A stretch of 7,497 bases of DNA from an uncultured Clostridia bacterium (GTDB taxonomy: Bacteria > Bacillota > Clostridia > Oscillospirales > Acutalibacteraceae), in contig CAMHOI010000041.1 of assembly GCA_946186725.1 (NCBI GenBank), forward strand, positions 1-7,497, read 5' to 3'. Under the pieces are notes generated by a model. The model was not told where the DNA came from. It saw only the letters and a program-made list of their open reading frames with translations, and made no database searches. This document shows, one piece after another, positions 1 to 7,391 of the stretch; position 1 is the first letter of the stretch; each line of letters begins with the position of its first letter. The position numbers were made by a program, and so were the translations under genes.

Positions 1-476
1 GGAACGGTGAAATCTTCGGCGAGGGTGTCGGGCTTGTCGAAGGAGGCCTCGCGCGCCTCGACGGGGTTGATGACGTAGGATTTGATCTGTTCAAACTCCG
101 CGTCGGTCAGGTCGCCGTAGAGGGCGTAGATCTGTGCCGAGCGCACGAGCGGCCTCTCCCCGCAGGAGAGGATCTGGATACACTGGGCGGCGGAATCGGC
201 CCGCTGATCGAACTGGCCGGGGAGATACTCGACCGCAAAGCAGCGGCAGCCGCTCAGATCGGGCTCACTGCTGACGAGGTCGAGCTGGGGCTCCGAAAAG
301 ACGGCGCCCACGGCGTAGCGGAAGAGCTCCTCGGTCAGATTCTCGGCGTCGTAACGCTGGATGACGCGCACCCGCTCGAGCGAGGTCACGCCCAGCACCT
401 GACGCACGTCCTCCAGGAGGGCGCGGGCCTGATAGGCCTGGTCGGGCTTCTTTTCGACGAAAACACGGTATACCAT
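1..476 (-). CDS. purL: Phosphoribosylformylglycinamidine (FGAM) synthase, large single-chain type, N-terminal part
   Basis: Partial gene: 158 complete codons from an ATG at 476, then the frame runs off the left edge without a stop. The enzyme converts FGAR, ATP and glutamine to FGAM in the cytoplasm (fourth step of purine synthesis). Seen directly: the start MVYRVFVEKKP, then LPGQFDQRADSAAQC (residues 85-99), VRSAQIYALYGDL (111-123) and YVINPVEAREAS (134-145). These match my memory of the N-terminal PurS-like and linker region of the roughly 1,200-residue PurL of streptococci and clostridia, unlike the split PurS/PurQ/PurL of Bacillus. The ATP-binding and glutaminase domains would lie outside the window. 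The ATG lies 5 nt after the purD stop, and a GGGAAG ribosome site sits inside the last purD codons. It is the last gene seen in the operon. Confidence 0.92.
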   Translation of the reverse strand, partial: MVYRVFVEKKPDQAYQARALLEDVRQVLGVTSLERVRVIQRYDAENLTEELFRYAVGAVFSEPQLDLVSSEPDLSGCRCFAVEYLPGQFDQRADSAAQCIQILSCGERPLVRSAQIYALYGDLTDAEFEQIKSYVINPVEAREASFDKPDTLAEDFTV

Positions 477-481
477 ACCGA

Positions 482-1747
<1,266 letters not shown>

Positions 1748-1752
1748 AACGT

Positions 1753-1758
1753 CTCCTT
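1753..1758 (-). promoter_or_regulatory. Ribosome binding site of purD overlapping the purH stop
   Basis: AAGGAG shares bases with the purH TAA stop (TAAGGAG) and lies 5 nt before the purD ATG at 1747, so the end of purH and the start of purD translation are closely linked. Confidence 0.75.
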
Positions 1759-2941
1759 AGTGATGGAAGAGTCGCATGCCCGTGAAGGCCATGACCATAT
1801 CGTATTTGTCCGCGCACGCGATGACGAGGTCGTCGCGGATGGAGCCGCCCGGCTCGGCAATGTAGCGCACGCCGCTGCGATAGGCGCGCTCAATGTTGTC
1901 CGAGAAGGGGAAGAAGGCGTCCGAACCGAGCGCGACGCCCGTCTTGGTGGCCAGATAGGCGGCCTGCTCCTCACGGGTGAAGGGGGCGGGGCGGGAGGTG
2001 AAGTACTTCTGCCAGTTGCCCTCGGCGGTGACGTCCTCCTCGTTCTGATTGATGTAGCCGTCGATGACGTTGTCGCGGTCGGGGCGGCCGAGGTCGTCAC
2101 GGAAGGGCAGGTCGAGCACCTTGTCCGCCTGGCGCAGGAACCAGGTGTCCGCCTTGCTGCCCGCCAGACGGGTGCAGTGGATGCGGCTCTGCTGGCCGGC
2201 GCCCACGCCGATGGCCTGGCCGTCGACGGCGTAGCACACGGAGTTGGACTGGGTATATTTGAGGGTGATGAGCGCCACGATCAGGTCGCGCGCGGCCGAA
2301 TCAGGCAGGTCCTTGTTGGCGGTGACGAGGTTGCTCAGCAGTTCGCGGTTGATCTCAAAGTTGTTGCGGCCCTGCTCGAAGGTGATGCCGAAGACCTGCT
2401 TACGCTCCTGGGGATCGGGGACGTAGTCGGGGTCGATCCGCACGATGTTGTAGTTGCCCTTGCGCTTGGTGCGCAGGATTGCCAGCGCCTCGGGCTCGTA
2501 GCCGGGGGCGATGACGCCGTCGGAAACCTCCCGCTTGAGCATTTTGGCGGTGGTGACGTCGCACACGTCGGAGAGGGCCACCCAGTCGCCGAAGGAGCAC
2601 ATCCGGTCGGTGCCGCGCGCGCGGGCGTAGGCACAGGCGAGCGGAGACTCGTCCAGCCCCTCGATGTCGTCGACGAAGCAGGCACGCTTGAGCCGATCGG
2701 AGAGGGGGATGCCCACGGCGGCGGAGGTGGGGCTGACGTGCTTGAAGGAGGTGACGGCGGGCAGGCCGAGGGCGGCCTTCAGCTCCTTGACGAGCTGCCA
2801 GGAATTGAAGGCGTCCAGGAAGTTGATGTAGCCGGGACGGCCGGAAAGGATCTCAATCGGGAGATCGGAGCCGTCGTGCATATAGATTTTGGCGGGCTTC
2901 TGGTTGGGGTTGCAGCCGTACTTGAGTTCAAATTCTTTCAT
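1757..2941 (-). CDS. purH: Stand-alone AICAR formyltransferase (transformylase half of PurH)
   Basis: A 394-residue protein that transfers the formyl group of 10-formyl-THF to AICAR, giving FAICAR (ninth/tenth step, depending on numbering). Seen: SFKHVSP (65-71), containing the Lys67-His68 catalytic pair of the family; YTQSNSVCYA (229-238); GAGQQSRIHCTRLAG (247-261); GSDAFFPFSDNI (339-350); and the C-terminal RLFHH. Usual bifunctional PurH has about 200 additional N-terminal residues forming an MGS-like IMP cyclohydrolase domain. That domain is absent here: the protein starts at MKEFELKYGCNPNQKPA, where the transformylase domain begins. The open frame extends upstream to 3001, but a GGAGG 8 nt before 2941 fixes the start, and the extension would run into the neighbouring gene. 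The cyclohydrolase function is supplied by the gene just upstream, 13 nt away. Confidence 0.95.
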   Translation of the reverse strand: MKEFELKYGCNPNQKPAKIYMHDGSDLPIEILSGRPGYINFLDAFNSWQLVKELKAALGLPAVTSFKHVSPTSAAVGIPLSDRLKRACFVDDIEGLDESPLACAYARARGTDRMCSFGDWVALSDVCDVTTAKMLKREVSDGVIAPGYEPEALAILRTKRKGNYNIVRIDPDYVPDPQERKQVFGITFEQGRNNFEINRELLSNLVTANKDLPDSAARDLIVALITLKYTQSNSVCYAVDGQAIGVGAGQQSRIHCTRLAGSKADTWFLRQADKVLDLPFRDDLGRPDRDNVIDGYINQNEEDVTAEGNWQKYFTSRPAPFTREEQAAYLATKTGVALGSDAFFPFSDNIERAYRSGVRYIAEPGGSIRDDLVIACADKYDMVMAFTGMRLFHH

Positions 2942-2949
2942 GGGAATGG

Positions 2950-2954
2950 CCTCC
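2950..2954 (-). promoter_or_regulatory. Ribosome binding site of purH
   Basis: GGAGG directly follows the purO stop (TAAGGAGG) and lies 8 nt before the ATG at 2941. It selects this ATG over the in-frame ATG at 3001, which would place 20 residues inside purO. Confidence 0.8.
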
Positions 2955-3674
2955 TTACTGATTCTTGTTGACCAGGCGGTCGGTCGTCCTGCCGGTGGCA
3001 AGATCGGTGAAGCGGACGAAGAGAGAGATGCGGTTGTTCTCGTCCAGCGCGTTCCAGATCTCCTCGGTCACGGCGTCGATATCGCTGCCGATGGCGACCC
3101 GCTCGGGCTCGCCCTGGAAGGTGGGGATGGGGTTGCCGTCGCAAACGTAGGTGTGGAGGAAGTGGCCGAGCCCGGGCTTGGAGGGATAGGAAAAGGCGTA
3201 GCGGGCGCAGGCGGAGCCGCTCTCATCAATGGATTTGAGGATGCTCATGTCGTAGGTGAAGTCGCCCTTGCCGAAGGTGAGCATTCCGCTGATGCGGGGG
3301 GTGAAGTTGGGGGCGTCCGGCTCGAACTCGCGGGCGGTGAGGGCGTCCGCAAAGGACCGGCCGGCCTTCAGACCCTCGACGACGGTATCGGTCTGGTCGC
3401 CGTTGGTGACGACCAGCTTATTTTCGTAATGTCGCACGGCGGCGTAGATGATGAGGGAGGGGTCCTCGACCTTGGAGGCGTCGAAGGGCTCGGTGAAGAC
3501 CTCCCCGCCCCGCTCGATGAAGACGCGGTTGCGGGAGTTGGCGGAGCGGCCCATGATGAAGTAGGCGGCGACGGCGTTCCTGCCGTCGGCGGTGCGGCCG
3601 ATGACGATGCCGCGGCCGGGGTAGGTGTTGCCTTGCAGGCGCTCGGCGATGGTGGGAATGGCGTAGATGTCCAT
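2955..3674 (-). CDS. purO: PurO-type IMP cyclohydrolase
   Basis: A 239-residue protein recognised as the IMP cyclohydrolase-like family (Pfam IMP_cyclohyd) whose founder is archaeal PurO; it closes the ring of FAICAR to make IMP, the last step. Conserved stretches visible: YPGRGIVIGRT (18-28), MGRSANSRNRVF (41-52), IIYAAVRHYEN (75-85), VVTNGDQTDTV (88-98), EPDAPNFTPRISGM (118-131), GLGHFLHTY (168-176) and FQGEP (186-190). There is no similarity to the MGS-like cyclohydrolase domain of bacterial PurH. Family assignment is by memory of the sequence pattern; the function is strongly backed by position directly before a PurH that lacks its own cyclohydrolase. The start has a strong AGGAAGG site 5 nt upstream. 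The protein is somewhat longer than archaeal PurO (about 200 residues). It is probably cytoplasmic; no signal peptide or membrane segment is seen. Confidence 0.9.
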   Translation of the reverse strand: MDIYAIPTIAERLQGNTYPGRGIVIGRTADGRNAVAAYFIMGRSANSRNRVFIERGGEVFTEPFDASKVEDPSLIIYAAVRHYENKLVVTNGDQTDTVVEGLKAGRSFADALTAREFEPDAPNFTPRISGMLTFGKGDFTYDMSILKSIDESGSACARYAFSYPSKPGLGHFLHTYVCDGNPIPTFQGEPERVAIGSDIDAVTEEIWNALDENNRISLFVRFTDLATGRTTDRLVNKNQ

Positions 3675-3679
3675 AGTGA

Positions 3680-3686
3680 CCTTCCT
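3680..3686 (-). promoter_or_regulatory. Ribosome binding site of purO
   Basis: AGGAAGG in the 15-nt gap after the purN stop, 5 nt before the ATG at 3674. This gap is the widest between any two genes in the window. Confidence 0.75.
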
Positions 3687-3689
3687 TTC

Positions 3690-4304
3690 TTATTGACGGA
3701 GGAGTTCGGCGCACACGGTCTCGACGGCGGCGGGCAGGAGCTGCCACTCCGCCTCCTCCATGACCCGGCGCTGCAGGACTTCGGGGGTATCGCCCTCGAG
3801 GACGGGGACGGCCTTTTGCGCGATGATGGCGCCGCCGTCGGGGATCTCGTTGACGAAGTGGACGGTGGCGCCCGTTACCTTGACCCCGCGGGCGAGGGCG
3901 GCCTCGTGGACCTTGAGCCCGTAGAAGCCGGCGCCGCAGAAGGCGGGGATGAGAGAGGGATGGACGTTGAGGATGCGGCGGGGGTAGCGGGCGGTGAAGC
4001 GCTCGCTGAGGATGGCGAGGAAGCCCGCGAGGACGATGACCTCGATCCCGTTGGCCTCCAGCGCGGCGAGCACGGCGCTCTCAAAGGCCTCCTGGGAGCC
4101 GCAGTCCTGTTTGGTGATGGTGAGAGCGGGCACGCCCGCCCGGGCGGCGCGCTCGAGCGCGTAGGCGCCCGCCTTGTTGGAGACGACCAGGGCGATCTCG
4201 GCCGAGGGGAGTTCTCCCCTTTTCGCGGCGTCGAGGATGGCCTGGAGGTTGGTGCCGCCGCCCGAGACGAGAACGGCCACGCGGATCTTACGCTGCGGGC
4301 TCAT
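3690..4304 (-). CDS. purN: Phosphoribosylglycinamide formyltransferase (GAR transformylase)
   Basis: A 204-residue enzyme of normal family length that formylates GAR with 10-formyl-THF to give FGAR (third step). Seen: VLVSGGGTNLQAI (11-23, phosphate-binding loop for GAR), LAGFLAILS (92-100), NVHPSLIPAF (113-122) with catalytic Asn113 and His115, and VHFVNEIPDGGAII (148-161) with catalytic Asp156, equivalent to Asn106, His108 and Asp144 of the E. coli enzyme. The frame is open up to 4451, but the extra 49 residues are a low-complexity shadow of the overlapping membrane-protein gene. A GGAGG exactly 8 nt before the ATG at 4304 sets the start. It overlaps the end of the FNT gene by 17 nt and is followed after 15 nt by purO. 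Using PurN rather than formate-dependent PurT makes this step depend on formyl-THF. Confidence 0.97.
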   Translation of the reverse strand: MSPQRKIRVAVLVSGGGTNLQAILDAAKRGELPSAEIALVVSNKAGAYALERAARAGVPALTITKQDCGSQEAFESAVLAALEANGIEVIVLAGFLAILSERFTARYPRRILNVHPSLIPAFCGAGFYGLKVHEAALARGVKVTGATVHFVNEIPDGGAIIAQKAVPVLEGDTPEVLQRRVMEEAEWQLLPAAVETVCAELLRQ

Positions 4305-4914
4305 GTTTGGCGCCTCCGATCTTGGTGAGAAGGGGGATGAGCAGGCCGCCGAGGGAGTTGCCCAGCAGGACGGTGAAGAGGAAGCCGGTGCCCTGCAGAG
4401 AAACGAGGCCGGAAGCGGCGAAGTAGTACATATCGGCGATGGAATGCTCAAAGCCGCTCATGATGAACACGGGGATGCAGAAGAGAATGCCGACGATCCC
4501 CTTGCCCCGGCGGTAGATCTCCACGGCGAGGTAGATCAGCACCCCGCAGAAAAGCGCGCGGATAAGGGTGACGGGGAAGGTCTGCTCCAGCTTGCCCTCG
4601 CACATGGCCAGCGCCTTCTCCCCTACGGCGGGGAGGGCGAAGCGGATGGCGCGCCCGCAGGCGAAGGTGCCGATCAGATTGCCCAGCAGACCGAGCAGGA
4701 GGACGGAGAAGGTCTCCTTCTTCGGGTGGTCGGCGATGTAGCAGATCTTGCCCGTGTAGAGGGAGTAGCCCAGCAGGCAGATGCACAGCAGAGCGACCGA
4801 GAAGAGGACGGCGCCGACGATCTTGTCCTCACAGGAGAGCAGGACGGTGCCGCCGATGGCGATCAGCAGGCCGGCCAGAATGCCGTCGACGACCTGCTTG
4901 AGCAGCTTCAGCAT
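4288..4914 (-). CDS. Small formate/nitrite transporter (FNT) family membrane protein
   Basis: A 208-residue, very hydrophobic protein with about six membrane segments (roughly 10-28, 31-52, 68-92, 113-133, 139-165 and 170-197). FNT hallmarks are visible: SLYTGK (51-56), resembling the LFTG loop whose Thr is Thr91 in E. coli FocA; LLGNLIGT (76-83); SGFEHSIADMYYF (153-165), the family signature with His157 equivalent to FocA His209; and LLGNSLGGLLIPLL (183-196), the last-helix motif. FNT proteins are pentameric channels for formate, nitrite, hydrosulfide or similar monovalent anions. This one is shorter than the usual 260-290 residues, and the signature IAN reads IAD. The gene overlaps purM by 7 nt (ATGCTGA) and purN by 17 nt, so it is firmly part of the operon. 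Formate is the substrate best suited to the setting, since formate-THF ligase could turn it into the formyl donor for PurN and PurH. Substrate and direction are inferred. Confidence 0.85.
   Translation of the reverse strand: MLKLLKQVVDGILAGLLIAIGGTVLLSCEDKIVGAVLFSVALLCICLLGYSLYTGKICYIADHPKKETFSVLLLGLLGNLIGTFACGRAIRFALPAVGEKALAMCEGKLEQTFPVTLIRALFCGVLIYLAVEIYRRGKGIVGILFCIPVFIMSGFEHSIADMYYFAASGLVSLQGTGFLFTVLLGNSLGGLLIPLLTKIGGAKHEPAA
4313..4317 (-). promoter_or_regulatory. Ribosome binding site of purN inside the FNT gene
   Basis: GGAGG lies within the last codons of the FNT gene, 8 nt before the purN ATG at 4304. It decides between this ATG and the in-frame ATG at 4451, and implies translational coupling of the two genes. 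Confidence 0.8.
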
Positions 4915-5951
4915 AGCGTGATCTTCTCCTCGCTTTCGACAATCTCGCCGATGACGTAGGCGTCCACGCCCTCGGCGCGCAGGATGGCGAGGGCCCGGTC
5001 GGCGTCCTCCTTGGCAACGACGACGCTCATGCCGACGCCCATGTTGAAGGTATTGAACATATCCCGCTCGCCGATCCCGCCGGTGGCGGCGATCAGGTCG
5101 AAGATGGGCAGCACCCGGACGCTGCTGCGCTCGATACGGGCGCCCAGGCCGTCGGGGATGCTGCGGGGGATGTTCTCGTAAAAGCCGCCGCCCGTGATGT
5201 GGGAGACGCCCTTGACGGCGACCTTCTCCAGCAGGGCGAGGACGGGCTTAACGTAGATGCGGGTGGGGGTGAGAAGGGTCTCGCCCAGGGAGGCGCCGCC
5301 AAGCGCGTCCACGGGGGCGGTCAGGTCGGCGTGCTCGACGTCAAAGACCTTGCGCACGAGGGAGAAGCCGTTGGAGTGGACGCCCGAGGAGGGCAGGGCC
5401 AGCACCACGTCGCCGGGGCGCATGGTCTTGTTGTCGATGATGCGGTCCCGCTCGACCACACCGGTGCAATAGCCGGCCAGGTCGTACTCGTCGACGGGGT
5501 AAAAGCCGGGCATCTCGGCGGTCTCGCCGCCGATCAGGGCGGCGCCCGCCTGGACGCAGCCCTCGCACACGCCCTTGACGATGTCGGCGATGCGCTCGGG
5601 GACGTCCTTCCCGGTCGCGATGTAGTCGAGGAAGAACAGCGGGGTCGCGCCCTGGCAGAGCACGTCGTTGACGCACATGGCCACGCAGTCGATGCCGACG
5701 GTGTCGTGCTTGTCCATGCGGAAGGCGAGCTTGAGCTTGGTGCCCACGCCGTCGGTCCCGCTGACGAGGATGGGATGGGTCAGGCCGGTCAGATCGAGGG
5801 CGAAAAGCCCGCCGAAGCCGCCCACGTCCGAGCAGACGCCGGGCGTGACGGTGCGGGCGATGTGCCGCTTCATCAGCTCGACGGCCTTATACCCCGCGGT
5901 GATGTCCACCCCGGAGGCGGCGTAGACGTCCGAATGGGAATTGACGTTCAT
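4908..5951 (-). CDS. purM: Phosphoribosylformylglycinamidine cyclo-ligase (AIR synthetase)
   Basis: A 347-residue, full-length PurM that closes the imidazole ring of FGAM using ATP to form AIR (fifth step). Motifs in order: ASGVDITAG (12-20, typical N-terminal region), SGTDGVGTKLKLA (64-76), GIDCVAMCVND (86-96), GGETAEMPGFY (141-151), SSGVHSNGFSLVR (188-200), HITGGGFYENIPR (251-263) and MFNTFNMGVGM (298-308). All are standard for the PurM/ATP-binding superfamily. The ATG follows the purF stop by only 3 nt, with AAGGA in the last purF codons as the ribosome site 7 nt or so before it. Its TGA overlaps the start of the FNT gene. No unusual residues were seen. Confidence 0.97.
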   Translation of the reverse strand: MNVNSHSDVYAASGVDITAGYKAVELMKRHIARTVTPGVCSDVGGFGGLFALDLTGLTHPILVSGTDGVGTKLKLAFRMDKHDTVGIDCVAMCVNDVLCQGATPLFFLDYIATGKDVPERIADIVKGVCEGCVQAGAALIGGETAEMPGFYPVDEYDLAGYCTGVVERDRIIDNKTMRPGDVVLALPSSGVHSNGFSLVRKVFDVEHADLTAPVDALGGASLGETLLTPTRIYVKPVLALLEKVAVKGVSHITGGGFYENIPRSIPDGLGARIERSSVRVLPIFDLIAATGGIGERDMFNTFNMGVGMSVVVAKEDADRALAILRAEGVDAYVIGEIVESEEKITLC

Positions 5952-5954
5952 GGC

Positions 5955-7379
5955 TTATTCCTTTCCGTTCCAGCAGTAGGTACAAAGCTCACAGGGGTCG
6001 ATCCCGATGGCCTTGACGACGTTCTCGAGCGACTGGAACTCCAACGAGGCGAAGTGGAACTGCTCACAGATGCGGCGGCGGAGGTTCTGCCCCCGCTCGG
6101 TGGCGGAATCGGCGTACTCCTCCAGGTGGTCGAAGCCCTCCTCCCCCTCCAGCTCCATGATGACGCGGCGGGCGATCAGCTCCATGTCGCTCGTGGCGCG
6201 GGAGAAGTTGAGGTACTTGCAGCTGTACATGATGGGCGGGCAGGCCGAGCGCATATGGACGGCCTTGGCGCCGTTTTCATAGAGAAATTCGACGGTCTCC
6301 CTGAGCTGGGTGCCGCGCACGATGGAGTCGTCCACGAAGAGGAGATTCTTCCCCTCGATCAGCTCCCGCACGGGGATCTGCTTCATCTTGGCGATCTTGT
6401 CGCGGTCGGCCTGGCGCCCGGGCATGAAGCTGCGTGCCCAGGTGGGGGTGTACTTGATGAAGGCGCGGGCGAAGGGGACGCCGCTGCGGTTGGCGTAGCC
6501 GATGGCGTGGGGCGTGCCCGAATCGGGGACGCCGCCGACGTAGTCGATCTCCGCCGCGGTGCCGGTGGCGGCGTCCTGCTCGGCGAGGAGGGCGCCGTTG
6601 CGGTAGCGCATCATCTCGACGTTGGAGCCCTCGTAGGAGGAGGTGGGATAGCCGTAATAACTCCACAGGAAGGAGCAGATCTTTTTCTTCTTGCCCGGGG
6701 CGACGAGGGTGCGCTCCCCCGCCGGGGTCAGCTCGACGACCTCGCCGGGCCCTATCTCCCGCAGATGCTCGTAGCCGAGCTTTTCGTAGGCGAAGGACTC
6801 GAAGGAAACGGCGTAGCCCCCCTCGCTGCGCCCGATCTGCACGGGCAGGCGGCCCAGCCGGTCGCGGGCGGCGATCAGGGTACCGTCGTCCTTGAGGATG
6901 AGGATGGAGGCGGTGCCGTCGATGGCCTGCTGCGCGAAGCGGATGCCCTCGGCAAAGCTGCTCTTCTGGTCGATGAGGGCGGCGAGCAGCTCGGTGGAGT
7001 TGATCCTGCCGCCGGTCATGGCGTCGAAGTGGCCGCCGGAGAAGGAAAGATACTGCCGCGCGAGCGCGTCGGCGTTGTGGATGACGCCGGTCATGCAGAT
7101 GGCGTAGGCACCCAGATTGGAGCGGATGAGGAGGGGCTGGGGGTCGGTGTCGCTGATGCAGCCGATGGCGGCGGTACCCTTCATCTCCTCAAAAATGTGC
7201 TCGAACTTGGTGCGGAAGGGCGCGTTCTCGATATGATGGATCTTCCGCTGGAGACCGACGGCCGGATCGTAGGCCGCCAGGCCGCCGCAGCGGGTGCCCA
7301 GATGGGAATGATAGTCCACTCCGAAAAAGACGTCGGTCAGGCAGTCCCCGGTGGACGTGATGCCGAAAAAACCTCCCAT
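5955..7379 (-). CDS. purF: PurF-like amidophosphoribosyltransferase lacking the glutaminase nucleophile
   Basis: A 474-residue protein with PurF architecture: N-terminal Ntn-type glutaminase-like half (about 1-225) and C-terminal phosphoribosyltransferase half. PRPP site: LLFVDDSIVRGT (346-357). Other matches are VGGVPDSGTPHAIGYA (281-296), TWARSFMPGRQADRDK (313-328) and KMKQIPVRELIEGKN (331-345). Cysteines match the Fe-S ligand pattern of Bacillus-type PurF: Cys235 (KKICSF), Cys387 (YSCKY) and the C-terminal Cys463, Cys466, Cys469. Oddity: PurF normally exposes Cys1 in a CGVFGI-like start, but here the protein begins MGGFFGIT with no cysteine. The Arg/Thr of the HVRYST region is replaced by GCISDTDP (73-80), and the usual GNLTN is GVIHN (98-102). 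It probably still makes phosphoribosylamine, perhaps from ammonia. The start is set by GAGG 8 nt upstream, overlapping the purC stop. It lies 10 nt after purC and 3 nt before purM. I recall similar MGGFFG proteins in Clostridia and Bacteroides, so this is likely a subfamily rather than a mutant. Confidence 0.88.
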   Translation of the reverse strand: MGGFFGITSTGDCLTDVFFGVDYHSHLGTRCGGLAAYDPAVGLQRKIHHIENAPFRTKFEHIFEEMKGTAAIGCISDTDPQPLLIRSNLGAYAICMTGVIHNADALARQYLSFSGGHFDAMTGGRINSTELLAALIDQKSSFAEGIRFAQQAIDGTASILILKDDGTLIAARDRLGRLPVQIGRSEGGYAVSFESFAYEKLGYEHLREIGPGEVVELTPAGERTLVAPGKKKKICSFLWSYYGYPTSSYEGSNVEMMRYRNGALLAEQDAATGTAAEIDYVGGVPDSGTPHAIGYANRSGVPFARAFIKYTPTWARSFMPGRQADRDKIAKMKQIPVRELIEGKNLLFVDDSIVRGTQLRETVEFLYENGAKAVHMRSACPPIMYSCKYLNFSRATSDMELIARRVIMELEGEEGFDHLEEYADSATERGQNLRRRICEQFHFASLEFQSLENVVKAIGIDPCELCTYCWNGKE

Positions 7380-7387
7380 GCGTGGCG

Positions 7388-7391
7388 CCTC
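7388..7391 (-). promoter_or_regulatory. Ribosome binding site of purF nested in the purC stop
   Basis: GAGG overlaps the purC TGA (TGAGG) and lies 8 nt before the purF ATG at 7379. It sets the start codon and hence supports the absence of an N-terminal cysteine; no upstream start in this frame is better supported. Confidence 0.7.

Noticed and set aside
2942..3001. 20-residue N-terminal extension of PurH
   Set aside because: It overlaps the conserved purO gene, while the ATG at 2941 follows a GGAGG by 8 nt and matches the family start MKEFELKYGCNP.
4302..4317. GAGGCGCC next to the start codons of both purN (here) and purF (7384-7391)
   Set aside because: The shared word is a Shine-Dalgarno core followed by the common GC-rich palindrome GGCGCC; two copies in a GC-rich operon do not support an operator or repeat.
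2889..4328. 479-residue plus-strand open frame antisense to purO and purN
   Set aside because: Acidic, glycine-rich shadow of the high-GC codons opposite; no domain recognised.
4305..4451. 49-residue N-terminal extension of PurN
   Set aside because: Ser/Pro/Ala-rich sequence overlapping the FNT gene in another frame; the internal ATG at 4304 has an ideal GGAGG spacing and gives the normal PurN length.
4174..4959. 261-residue plus-strand open frame opposite the FNT gene
   Set aside because: Gln/Glu/Asp-rich low-complexity product complementary to hydrophobic codons of the membrane protein; expected artefact of an antisense frame.
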